This document shows positions 8,433 to 15,562 of a stretch of DNA of 31,678 nucleotides, piece by piece. The stretch comes from Nitrospina sp. (GTDB lineage Bacteria; Nitrospinota; Nitrospinia; Nitrospinales; Nitrospinaceae), in assembly GCA_004357365.1 (NCBI GenBank), contig SMVT01000137.1:1-31678 (forward strand), read 5' to 3'. The position numbers were made by a program, and so were the translations under genes. Within the stretch, counting starts at the first letter, position 1, and the number at the start of each line of letters is the position of its first letter. The notes under the pieces are model-generated. The model searched no databases and was not told where the DNA came from. It saw only the letters and a program-made list of their open reading frames with translations.

Positions 8433-9599
8433 ATGAAGTTTTTTCAACTATTCGCCATCATGTCGGTGTTGTGGTTAAGCGCCTGCTTGCCGGAAACCAC
8501 CCGAGTGGTCGAGAAGCAAATCGAGCACAACCTGGAGCGGGCGCAAACCGATCCCAACAACGCCGAGGTTCGTTACCGGCTGGGGCGCGGCTTTCTGACA
8601 CTCGGCCGGTATGAGCAGGGGGCGAATCATTTGAAAGACGCGGTGCGCCTGAACAAGACTCACGCCCTGGCCCACCGAGAACTCGGCTGGGCGCTCTACC
8701 ATCTCAAGGATTACACCGGAGCCGAGCCTTGGCTCCTGCAGGCGCTGGAGATGATGCCCCGCGACCGCTTCCTCCTCTCCACCCTGAGCGCGGTGTACAT
8801 CCACCAGAAGCGGTACCGCGATGCGGTCGAACTTTTAAAACCGTTCGTCGACACCGGCCGCGGCACCGTCAAAATCTGCAATAACCTGGCGGTGGCCTAC
8901 CAGCACCTGGGGTTGTACCGGCTGGCGATGAAACAACTGGAGCAATCGCTGGAAAAAAATCCGGACTCGGCGGAAACCCACAGCAACCTGGGAGTCTTGT
9001 TGGAAAAAGTGGGAAAACCCGAGCAGGCGCTGGCCGAATACGAGACCGCGTTGACGCTCGATCCCGGACACGGGTCGGCGCATTTCAACCTGGCGGTGGC
9101 TCTGACCCGGCAGGGACACATTGACGAAGCCCTGCGCCATTTCCGCAGGGCGCAGAAGGCGCATCCCCAGGATCCGGAAATCCTGGCGGGACTCGGCTGG
9201 ACTTACCAGAAGTTGGAGCGGTACCCCGAGGCCATCCGTTATTACGAGCAATCGGTGTGGCTGTCGCCTTCCAACATCCAGGCGCAACAGGCGCTCGGCG
9301 AGTTGTGGGACATCACCCGGCACTACGGCCGGGCCATCAGCGCGTATGAAACGGCGGCCAAACTGGACCCGGAGATGCCGGACAATTATTACCATCTGGG
9401 GCGGTTGAGCAATCATTTGAAGGAGGGGGAAAAAGCCGTGGCTTACATGGCCGTGGCCGAAGCGTTGTACCGCAAAAGCCGCCATGCCGAGATGGCGGAA
9501 CATTGCCGGAAAAACATCGCCATCCTGGCCGGAAAGTACCATCTCAAAAAGGCCGACGTGCGCCGCCTGACCCAAGCCGCTCTTCCCGTCGCGGGTTGA
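8433..9599 (+). CDS. TPR-repeat lipoprotein
   Basis: A 388-aa protein with a lipoprotein signal: hydrophobic stretch 3-16 and lipobox LSAC with Cys18. From about residue 44 to 345 it is built of roughly nine tetratricopeptide repeats, seen as recurring patterns such as VRYRLGRGFLTLGRYEQGANH, ALAHRELGWALYHLKDY, AETHSNLGVLLEKVGKPEQAL, AHFNLAVALTRQGHIDEAL and YYHLGRLSNHLKEGEKAV. TPR arrays bind partner proteins; lipid-anchored ones include assembly factors such as the pilotin PilF, but no single-function signature is visible. It lies 66 nt after nuoN, perhaps as a separate unit, and is convergent with dtd with only 4 bases between stop codons. The TPR and lipoprotein calls are confident; the role is unknown. 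Confidence 0.9.
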   Translation: MKFFQLFAIMSVLWLSACLPETTRVVEKQIEHNLERAQTDPNNAEVRYRLGRGFLTLGRYEQGANHLKDAVRLNKTHALAHRELGWALYHLKDYTGAEPWLLQALEMMPRDRFLLSTLSAVYIHQKRYRDAVELLKPFVDTGRGTVKICNNLAVAYQHLGLYRLAMKQLEQSLEKNPDSAETHSNLGVLLEKVGKPEQALAEYETALTLDPGHGSAHFNLAVALTRQGHIDEALRHFRRAQKAHPQDPEILAGLGWTYQKLERYPEAIRYYEQSVWLSPSNIQAQQALGELWDITRHYGRAISAYETAAKLDPEMPDNYYHLGRLSNHLKEGEKAVAYMAVAEALYRKSRHAEMAEHCRKNIAILAGKYHLKKADVRRLTQAALPVAG

Positions 9600-9603
9600 G
9601 CCG

Positions 9604-10047
9604 TTACGGTCCGCGTTCCAGAATGAACGTGACCGGTCCGTCGTTGACGATGTCCACCTGCATGTGCGCGCCGAACCGCCCCTCCTGAATGTTCAATTTC
9701 GATTCGGCAAGTTTTCCTACAAATTTCTGATAGAGCCGTTGGGCGTCCTCCGGTGCGGCGGCGTGGTCGAAGCCGGGCCGCCGCCCGCGGGAACAGTCGC
9801 CCGCCAGGGTGAACTGGGAAACGACCAGGATGTCGCCTTGCACATCGAGGCAGGACAAGTTCATTTTGCCCTGGTCATCGGCGAAGATTCTCAGGTGAAC
9901 CACCTTCTCGGCCAGCGCGTCCACCGCTACGTCGGTATCCCCTTTTTCGGCGCCGAACAGGATCGTCAATCCCTTACCGATGGCGCCGACCACTTCATCG
10001 TCGACCGTGACGGAAGAACGAAGCACTCTCTGCAATACGATTTTCAT
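9604..10047 (-). CDS. dtd: D-aminoacyl-tRNA deacylase
   Basis: A 147-aa protein of normal family length. DTD hydrolyses D-amino acids (and glycine) mischarged on tRNA, a cytoplasmic proofreading step. Diagnostic motifs are present: the start MKIVLQRVLRSSVTVD, the SQFTLAGD motif (77-84) and the C-terminal NDGPVT (135-140) with the Gly-Pro pair that reaches into the partner subunit of the dimer. It is the last gene of the minus-strand run beginning at lipM, 22 nt after the 60-aa zinc-ribbon-like gene. No clear Shine-Dalgarno is seen before its ATG, so coupling to upstream translation is possible. Identity is secure. Confidence 0.96.
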   Translation of the reverse strand: MKIVLQRVLRSSVTVDDEVVGAIGKGLTILFGAEKGDTDVAVDALAEKVVHLRIFADDQGKMNLSCLDVQGDILVVSQFTLAGDCSRGRRPGFDHAAAPEDAQRLYQKFVGKLAESKLNIQEGRFGAHMQVDIVNDGPVTFILERGP

Positions 10048-10069
10048 AATGGCGGGGTGTCGGAAATAA

Positions 10070-10252
10070 TCAGCGGGCCTTGAAGAACCGCTGGTCGGTG
10101 CCCTCCGGCCCGATGGTCACGGTGACCTTGCCGTAACAGGTGGGGCACCGGCCTTCGTAGGCGTTGCCGTCTTGATTGATATAGATGCGGCGGTACACGT
10201 TGCAACACTCGAACAGGATGCCGATAAAATTTTTTTCCTTCCTGGGTTTCAT
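10070..10252 (-). CDS. Small conserved zinc-ribbon-like protein, 60 aa
   Basis: The frame is open from 10294, but ATG 10252 has AGGGG six bases upstream, giving a 60-aa protein. It has two Cys sites: adjacent Cys16-Cys17 in FECCNVY and Cys36-x2-Cys39 in GRCPTC. This layout suggests a small rubredoxin-like or zinc-ribbon fold binding one metal. I recall short proteins of this pattern (a FxCCNVYxRIY stretch, then CPxC and a GGT-RFF-type end) in planctomycetes and other bacteria, none with known function; this is memory, not a search. It lies 45 nt after the TerB-like gene and 22 nt before dtd in the same direction. Confidence 0.78.
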   Translation of the reverse strand: MKPRKEKNFIGILFECCNVYRRIYINQDGNAYEGRCPTCYGKVTVTIGPEGTDQRFFKAR

Positions 10253-10297
10253 GCGTCGCCCCTGTTGGGAATCCCCATTCCCCGCTTGCGGCACCGG

Positions 10298-11191
10298 TTA
10301 GCGCTTGAGGAATTTCTTTTTGGATTCCTTGAAAATCTGGTGAGGGATATGCATGGCCTTGGTGATGCGCCGGACTTCCTCATTCTCCTCGTACGAAATG
10401 GCGCCGTCAGCCGCCGCGATGGCCCAGAAACAGTCCACTGCGGCTACCCGGTCCTTGTAGGGCACGCGGCTGTTGAATTCGGTGACGACCTCATAGAAAT
10501 CGAATCCGTGCCGCGCCTGCTCCTCGGTGACCTCGATCAACAACTGTTGTTCCTTTGCGGAAAACCCGAATCGCTCGTTCAGGATTTTTTTGAGCGCTTT
10601 TCTTTCCTCTTCATGAAAATGCTCATCCACCTGGGCCACCGACGCCAGCAGGGCCCCGAACAGGCAGATGAAATACACTTGGTCGCTTTCGAGATCGATC
10701 TTGAGCCCCGAACCTTTCATTTTCAATTCCAGCTTTTTCAGAATTGTGTTCCTGAAGTACCGGTGGACCGCGGGATTTTTTTCATGCGCCTGCCTGAAAA
10801 TCGTCGCCTGAAAAAAATTGCGCACCCGCCCGAACGACCGTTGGGTGAAGGAGGTTTTTTTGAGCAGGCGAATGAATTCCTCCACCAGTTCGTTTTCCTC
10901 GGTTTTCAGGGAGCGGTGGGCGTTGGCGATGGCCTCCAGCTCGGCGACGATCTTCTCTTTCTCCCGCTCAGAATTCAATTCGGCGGCCAACTGTTTGAAC
11001 AGGCGCTCCTGTTCCTTTTTGAGAGTCGGCGCCAGAAGGTAGGGATTCAATTGCCGGACATCCTCTTTTTGCAAGCCGAATTTGCGGTAAAAATTTTTCA
11101 GAATATTTTTTTCCGATTCGGTCATTTCGCCGTCGGCCCAGGCGATCACCGCCAGCACTTTCAGAAAGGTAAGATGTTTAAACGAAGCCAT
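10298..11191 (-). CDS. Protein with two TerB-like domains
   Basis: A 297-aa soluble protein. The pattern AVIAWADGEMTESEKNIL (about residues 14-31) is the acidic helix-loop of TerB/DjlA-N-like domains, in which clustered Asp/Glu residues bind metal. A second copy begins near residue 175 (FGALLASVAQVDEHFHEEE) and continues through FWAIAAADGAISYEENEE at about 252-269. The middle section (about 60-160) is a charged, probably helical spacer. No tellurite-resistance genes lie nearby, so a role in tellurite resistance is not implied; TerB-like domains occur widely in envelope stress and unknown contexts. It starts 8 nt after the stop of the FG-GAP gene, so co-transcription is likely. Confidence 0.8.
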   Translation of the reverse strand: MASFKHLTFLKVLAVIAWADGEMTESEKNILKNFYRKFGLQKEDVRQLNPYLLAPTLKKEQERLFKQLAAELNSEREKEKIVAELEAIANAHRSLKTEENELVEEFIRLLKKTSFTQRSFGRVRNFFQATIFRQAHEKNPAVHRYFRNTILKKLELKMKGSGLKIDLESDQVYFICLFGALLASVAQVDEHFHEEERKALKKILNERFGFSAKEQQLLIEVTEEQARHGFDFYEVVTEFNSRVPYKDRVAAVDCFWAIAAADGAISYEENEEVRRITKAMHIPHQIFKESKKKFLKR

Positions 11192-11199
11192 GATGAAGT

Positions 11200-12450
11200 C
11201 TATTCAAAGGTATTGATCCACAGGACGCCGCGGCCTTCCCGTTGGGCGTAACCGAAAATATCCAGGAAGGAATCGTTGTTGACGTCGGCGAAGATCAGTT
11301 CGTGGAACCGGTCGTTGAAGGGGAGCCTGCGGCGGGACTCTTTCCAGAACCGCCACTTGCCCAGCCCTCTTAAAAAATGAATGCCTTTCGTGCTCAAAAA
11401 AATGATGTCCGGGAATTTATTGCCGTTGGCGTCCAGCAGATATACTGCCTGGAACGGCGCCTTGGGCGACGCCTTGAGCGGTCCCTTGCGGAAGTAGCCG
11501 CGCCCTCCGTTGACCAGGAAATAACTGTACTCCCCGGTGGGTAACGGCTCCCGATTGGCCACCAGCAGATCGTTGTCGCCGTCCTGATCGAAGTCGGCCC
11601 AATCCGCATAGGCGCTCCGGTCGCTGATGGGCGGCAACAGGTCCGCCGTGCGGTCGGTAAAGGCCCCGAGGCCGTTGTTGGTCAGCAGGACGTTTTGACC
11701 GTCGCCGTTGACCAGAAAGAGGTCCAGCGTTTTATCGCCGTCGTAATCGGCGAAAGAGACGTCGACAATGCCCGGCTTCAAGGGCGGCATCAGCAATTGC
11801 GTGGAGTCGCGGAACATGCCGCGGCCGTTGTTGATCATGAACTGAACCGGATAGCGGTGCGGTTGTCCCCGATCGTCCAAAACTTTTCTCCCGGTAAAAA
11901 ACAAATCGACATGGCCATCGCCGTCGATATCCTGCATCGTCACCCGGTCCATTCCCCGCTTTACGTGGGGAAACGGTATTTCCTTCTTCGTATAAAAATA
12001 GCCCTTGCCGTTGTTGAACAGAATCTTGGCCGCCGAGCCGTCGGAGAACCGGCCCACCAGGATCAGGTCCTCGGCCCGGTCGTGATCCAAATCCCGCAAC
12101 GCCATGAACACGATGCGATCGGAGGTCTGCCCCTGCCATCCCACCCGCTGGACCGGCACGAATCGTTTGCCCGCCTGGTTGGTCCACACCCGGATCACCG
12201 GCCGGCCGTCGGCACCGGTGCGCAGAAGAACCAGATCCGGAAAGAGGTCCCGATTGACGTACGCCAGCCGCGCCTTCAGAATTCCCGGCTTCAAATCCGG
12301 CAGGTAGGCCAGGGTGCGGTCCTGGTATTTCTGCCGTTTCGGGTCTTCGCCGAACATCGGGCCTTTGCCGCAGGCCACGCCCAGAACGGTCATGCAACAC
12401 CATAGCGACGCAAGGCCAATCATTATCTTTGTTTTAGAAAAGGAATTCAT
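11200..12450 (-). CDS. Secreted FG-GAP/VCBS beta-propeller protein
   Basis: A 416-aa exported protein. The N-terminal signal ends in LGVACG, so Cys27 may be lipidated, though Gly at -3 is not an ideal lipobox. Seven Ca-binding-loop-like motifs recur every 49-61 residues: VNRDLFPD (65-72), and starting at 120 (DLDHDRAED), 174 (DIDGDGHVD), 235 (DYDGDKTLD), 286 (DFDQDGDND), 340 (DANGNKFPD) and 389 (DVNNDSFLD). This is the signature of integrin-alpha-like FG-GAP repeats, consistent with a complete seven-bladed calcium-binding propeller on the cell surface or in the periplasm. Its ATG overlaps the lipM stop by 4 bp (ATGA). Ligand unknown; adhesion or protein binding is inference. Confidence 0.9.
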   Translation of the reverse strand: MNSFSKTKIMIGLASLWCCMTVLGVACGKGPMFGEDPKRQKYQDRTLAYLPDLKPGILKARLAYVNRDLFPDLVLLRTGADGRPVIRVWTNQAGKRFVPVQRVGWQGQTSDRIVFMALRDLDHDRAEDLILVGRFSDGSAAKILFNNGKGYFYTKKEIPFPHVKRGMDRVTMQDIDGDGHVDLFFTGRKVLDDRGQPHRYPVQFMINNGRGMFRDSTQLLMPPLKPGIVDVSFADYDGDKTLDLFLVNGDGQNVLLTNNGLGAFTDRTADLLPPISDRSAYADWADFDQDGDNDLLVANREPLPTGEYSYFLVNGGRGYFRKGPLKASPKAPFQAVYLLDANGNKFPDIIFLSTKGIHFLRGLGKWRFWKESRRRLPFNDRFHELIFADVNNDSFLDIFGYAQREGRGVLWINTFE

Positions 12451-13280
12451 CGAACGGCCTGGTATGGGTGATGGTGTTTGTTAAAATGAATTGTCTTGGT
12501 TTTCGTCCTCGGATGAAAATCCATATACCCCATATTATATTGATCCCAGACGCCACCAAACGTTTTTTGAAACCCTTCCAACAAAGCGAAGCCGATTTCT
12601 TCGAGCGAGAGTTCGCGGCCACACACCCGGTTCAAACCGGTGGTCGCATCCATTAAATATTGTCGGGTCTCACTCCTCTGGCGTTCATCGTCGAACTGGA
12701 GCAGAGAAGTGAACAACTCGTGGTCGGATTCGATGATCACCGACCCGTGCTGTAAAAACGCTTTCGCGGTTCGCTTCTGGGCGCTGCCCACCAGTTTTTT
12801 GCCGTCGACGGTGATTTCGCAATGATTGAGCGAGGCGAAACAGGCCGGGGAGCGGGTAAACCGGGAGGCCGACCGTCCTTTGCGGGTATTGAGGTCCCCC
12901 TGGACCCCCAGACATTTCAGCCCGGACAGCAGAGCCTCGCTGATCGCCCCGAAGGTGGCTTTCAGTCCCCGGTTGAACGGGGCTAGCGTTACAGGCGCCA
13001 CCACCGCATAGGTTAATTCATTATAATGCAACAGGGCGCGCCCGCCGGTGGGCCGCCGGACAACGGGGATGGCCAACTCCCGGCAACGTTCACCGTCCAG
13101 CTCCGCTTCGGCGTTCTGCGAATACCCGAGGGAGATCGCCGGTTCGGACCAGCCGTACAAACGCAACGTCGGCGGAATAAGGCCCTGTTCGCAATCCGCC
13201 AACAGCGCGGAGTCCTCCGCCATATTCTCTTCCACTGGCCGCAATCCGTCGTAATTCAAGTGCCATTCAACATGAGACAT
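12447..13280 (-). CDS. lipM: Octanoyltransferase LipM-like / lipoate ligase family protein
   Basis: A 277-aa protein of the BPL/LplA/LipB fold, which transfers octanoyl or lipoyl groups onto carrier proteins such as GcvH and the E2 subunits. Motifs: RRPTGGRALLH (75-85), the SPACF segment with Cys147 matching the LipM active-site cysteine position, DGKKLVGSAQKR (159-170) with the conserved lysine, and LQHGS (176-180). RRPTGGRA plus the cysteine fits LipM rather than ATP-dependent LplA. The frame is open from 13541, but ATG 13280 has AGGA 6 nt upstream and the family start. No lipA or glycine-cleavage gene is in the window. It heads the five-gene minus-strand run and overlaps the FG-GAP gene by 4 bp. 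Confidence 0.88.
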   Translation of the reverse strand: MSHVEWHLNYDGLRPVEENMAEDSALLADCEQGLIPPTLRLYGWSEPAISLGYSQNAEAELDGERCRELAIPVVRRPTGGRALLHYNELTYAVVAPVTLAPFNRGLKATFGAISEALLSGLKCLGVQGDLNTRKGRSASRFTRSPACFASLNHCEITVDGKKLVGSAQKRTAKAFLQHGSVIIESDHELFTSLLQFDDERQRSETRQYLMDATTGLNRVCGRELSLEEIGFALLEGFQKTFGGVWDQYNMGYMDFHPRTKTKTIHFNKHHHPYQAVR

Positions 13281-13320
13281 TCTTTTTCCTGATTGAGATT
13301 TACCTTTTGACTCCACCGGA

Positions 13321-13333
13321 TGTATTTTATACA
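13321..13333. promoter_or_regulatory. Palindrome with -10 element between lipM and the FGE-like gene
   Basis: TGTAT-TTT-ATACA is a perfect dyad of 5-bp arms in the divergent intergenic region. On the minus strand it contains TATAAA (13326-13331), a five-of-six -10 match that would give a leader of about 39 nt for lipM; the -35 is weak. A TTGACT at 13307-13312 on the plus strand has no well-spaced -10. It may be a promoter, an operator, or both. Confidence 0.4.
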
Positions 13334-13422
13334 CTTTTTTCGAATAGACAGCGGGAATTCCTCGAGCCGTCACCCCCGGTGGCCGTGCTATTGTTAACCA
13401 AATCACAGGAAATTTCAAAAGA

Positions 13423-14463
13423 ATGCGAAAATATTTTTGTCTGGCTCTGGGTTGTGTCCTCTGGACAGCAGGCTCTGCCTCATCCGCTGCGGCGTTCGAG
13501 TTTCTGCAGGATGCGCCGCACGGGAAACTGACCTGCAACACCGCCTGCCACCTGCCGGAAAAGTTGCAGCAGGCCCGCGCCGAAAAAACGAAAAAGGCCG
13601 AATGCCGCTCCTGCCATCAGGGCCCCCTGCCGCTGGCGACTCTGAGTCCCTTCCGGAAACCAGGCCCTTTTCTGTTCACCGAAAGCCAACGGCCGAACCG
13701 GCGGGTGCAGTCCCTGCGGCCACCGGCGCTGGCCGGCGGCCCCGTCGCCTCCGCCCCAACCCGGACACCGGCGACTATCCGGAACATTCCCGGCATGGTG
13801 CATGTGAACGCCGGGGAATTCATCATGGGTTCCAACGAGCGCTGGGACGACGAGTCGCCCGAGCACATCAGCCAAACCGAAGCATTTTACATCGACCTGT
13901 ATGAAGTGACCAATGCCGATTACAAAAACTTCGTCGACGCCACGCAACGCAAACTGCCGTATCACTGGGCGCAGGACCGTATCCCCAAGGACCAGGAGGA
14001 CCACCCGGTGACCTATGTCAGCTGGCTCGACGCCCGGGACTATTGCCAATGGACCGGCAAGCGCCTGCCCGACGAGAAGGAATGGGAAAAAGCCGCACGC
14101 GGGGAAGCTGGCAACATCTATCCCTGGGGCCATTTGTGGACGCTCGACAAATCCAACAACCCGTACAAACATTCCCCGGGCACCGAGCCGGTGGGAGCGT
14201 ATCCCGAGGGCCGGAGCGTTTACGGTTTATATGACATGTCGGGAAACGTGTGGGAATGGGTGGACGCCTATTATCTGCCGCATCCCGGCAACACCATCCC
14301 GAAACCGGAATACGGCCGGGACAAACGGGTGCTGAAAGGCGGGTCCTGGTTCGACTGCCTGTCGTACGGATGCGGGTTGAGCGCGCCGACCTTCAACCGC
14401 AGTTTTTTCAATCCAGAGGTGAGGAACAACAGCTTCGGCTTCCGCTGCGCAAAAAATCCCTAA
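13423..14463 (+). CDS. Periplasmic Cys/His (haem-like) motif protein fused to an FGE/SUMF1-like domain
   Basis: A 346-aa protein with signal peptide (1-24). The mature N-terminus holds CNTACH (38-43, CX3CH) and CRSCH (61-65, CX2CH), which look like c-type haem attachment sites. A Pro-rich linker (66-121) leads into a formylglycine-generating-enzyme/SUMF1-like domain (122-346): GMVHVNAGEFIMGS, EVTNADYKNF, GKRLPDEKEWEKAARG, GLYDMSGNVWEWV (268-280), KGGSWFDC and the end NNSFGFRC. Cys312 and Cys317 have the same four-residue spacing as the copper-binding cysteine pair of true FGE, but are shifted relative to the GGS motif, so activity is uncertain. No sulfatase gene is near. Most bacterial members of this family have other or unknown roles. 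The domain calls are firm; haem binding is a prediction. A 36-aa ORF follows 7 nt after the stop. Confidence 0.87.
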   Translation: MRKYFCLALGCVLWTAGSASSAAAFEFLQDAPHGKLTCNTACHLPEKLQQARAEKTKKAECRSCHQGPLPLATLSPFRKPGPFLFTESQRPNRRVQSLRPPALAGGPVASAPTRTPATIRNIPGMVHVNAGEFIMGSNERWDDESPEHISQTEAFYIDLYEVTNADYKNFVDATQRKLPYHWAQDRIPKDQEDHPVTYVSWLDARDYCQWTGKRLPDEKEWEKAARGEAGNIYPWGHLWTLDKSNNPYKHSPGTEPVGAYPEGRSVYGLYDMSGNVWEWVDAYYLPHPGNTIPKPEYGRDKRVLKGGSWFDCLSYGCGLSAPTFNRSFFNPEVRNNSFGFRCAKNP

Positions 14464-14470
14464 CGTTGCC

Positions 14471-14581
14471 ATGCCTTCCCCCTTAAAATCCAATAAATGG
14501 CACGCTTCCCTTGCACGGCGCATTCTCGTCTGGGTGCTGATCATTGTTTTCTGGTTGATTTTCTTTTGGATGCGAGAATAA
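14471..14581 (+). CDS. Predicted 36-aa single-span membrane mini-protein
   Basis: A short frame not usually annotated: ATG at 14471, stop at 14579-14581. It has a polar, basic N-terminus (residues 1-17, ending LARR), then one strongly hydrophobic, Trp/Phe-rich segment (ILVWVLIIVFWLIFFW, 18-33) and the tail MRE. Positive-inside charge suggests the N-terminus faces the cytoplasm. It begins 7 nt after the stop of the FGE-like gene, so it could be translated by coupling; no clear Shine-Dalgarno is seen. The composition is far from random for this GC content, which supports it as real, but a sequence this short may arise by chance. Confidence 0.5.
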   Translation: MPSPLKSNKWHASLARRILVWVLIIVFWLIFFWMRE

Positions 14582-14585
14582 GAGT

Positions 14586-15422
14586 TCAAGGCTCCATCAC
14601 GCTCTGGCTAAGTTTGCTCCGGCGCTTCGCCGGTTGAGGAAGTTTGCCAAACCGATGGCGATTGAGGTTTTCGTTGCCGTTCATCAAATCAAGACGGATT
14701 TTTCCGGGAGCCAGCTTCACTTCGGTTTGCGGCCGGGAGGAAAAGTAAACCTGCGTTTCGGGAATCGGCGACAGCACCCGCGTTGTTTCAAAAACCGGCG
14801 AACCCTGGGCAGCAACACTCGGCGGTTCGTATGCGAATCCGGTAGCGCCGCCGTGAAAGATCAGCGGCTTCTGGCTTTTGAACGGTTTGCCGGTGGGCGC
14901 CAGATGCTCCGACGGTTGGGCATACGGTTTTCCGGTCACGCTGGGGAAATAATAATGGGCGTCATCGATGTGAAGGGTTTGCGCCATGGGCTCCGCTCCC
15001 ACACCGAACCCTTTGCCCGCCCATACCCGGTACTTCACCGAGGGGCTCGATACCGCACCCGAGGCGGCCGGGTCCTTGCCTGAAAAGGGTTGCGTTCCGG
15101 GCTTGTCCAAAAGGGCGGGGAGAAATTCATACCGTTGGACGGCGTGGTATTCGCGGTTCTGCGGACCGGTTCCCGGCTTCGGCAGGGGGATGGGCCGCCC
15201 GGCAGAGATCGGCGGTGAGGTTCGGTCGAACCCCTCCTGATCTTCCGGATCCGCCGATGAGGTTTGCGGACGGTGCGCGTCCTGCAGAACGAGGTCGCTT
15301 CTGAGTTCGACCTGGGCCGCCCCGATCTCCACCGGCTCCTTCGTCTCCTGCGAACAGGCGGCGACGGCCAACCCGGCCACCAGCACCCAACCCCATTCAT
15401 AACACGCCAATTTATCCGACAT
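14586..15422 (-). CDS. Hypothetical Pro-rich lipoprotein
   Basis: Started at ATG 15422 it gives 278 aa with a signal segment (WVLVAGLAVAAC) and lipobox VAAC, Cys23. The frame can extend to a GTG at 15452, but this adds charged residues before the signal. The mature protein is low in predicted structure and rich in Pro, Gly, Ser and Gln, with related phrases TGKPYAQP and TGKPFKSQ in the middle and a basic C-terminus. I recognise no domain. It converges with the 36-aa ORF (4 bases between) and diverges from the sigma-54-promoted small gene. It could be an envelope spacer or linker protein; that is a guess. Confidence 0.7.
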   Translation of the reverse strand: MSDKLACYEWGWVLVAGLAVAACSQETKEPVEIGAAQVELRSDLVLQDAHRPQTSSADPEDQEGFDRTSPPISAGRPIPLPKPGTGPQNREYHAVQRYEFLPALLDKPGTQPFSGKDPAASGAVSSPSVKYRVWAGKGFGVGAEPMAQTLHIDDAHYYFPSVTGKPYAQPSEHLAPTGKPFKSQKPLIFHGGATGFAYEPPSVAAQGSPVFETTRVLSPIPETQVYFSSRPQTEVKLAPGKIRLDLMNGNENLNRHRFGKLPQPAKRRSKLSQSVMEP

Positions 15423-15492
15423 CGGCCCGCAACCCTTCCTGAAATTTGACACCGGCCGGAGGAGAATCCCAGCTATTTATTAATTTAACGCA

Positions 15493-15509
15493 TTGGCACA
15501 AAGATTGCT
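15493..15509 (+). promoter_or_regulatory. Sigma-54 (RpoN) promoter
   Basis: TTGGCAC (15493-15499), five bases, then TTGCT (15505-15509). The invariant GG (15495-15496) and GC (15507-15508) are separated by exactly 10 nt, the -24/-12 spacing required for RpoN. The predicted start near 15520 gives a leader of about 43 nt for the 89-aa gene at 15563. Transcription would need an AAA+ enhancer-binding protein; none is in the window. The flanks are AT-rich. Confidence 0.75.
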
Positions 15510-15562
15510 TTTATTTTTCAAAAGGCTTTTCGACAATAATTTGAACTTAGGGACGGGCTTGC

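Noticed and set aside
10172..11251. 359-codon plus-strand frame opposite the TerB-like gene
   Set aside because: Phe/Gln-rich antisense shadow; the minus strand shows clear TerB motifs.
12447..13541. Longer lipM with 87 extra N-terminal residues
   Set aside because: The extension crosses the divergent promoter region and lacks family similarity; ATG 13280 has a good AGGA at 6 nt.
14498..14514. TGGCAC followed by TTGC, a second possible sigma-54 site
   Set aside because: GG and GC are 12 nt apart instead of 10, and it lies inside the 36-aa ORF.
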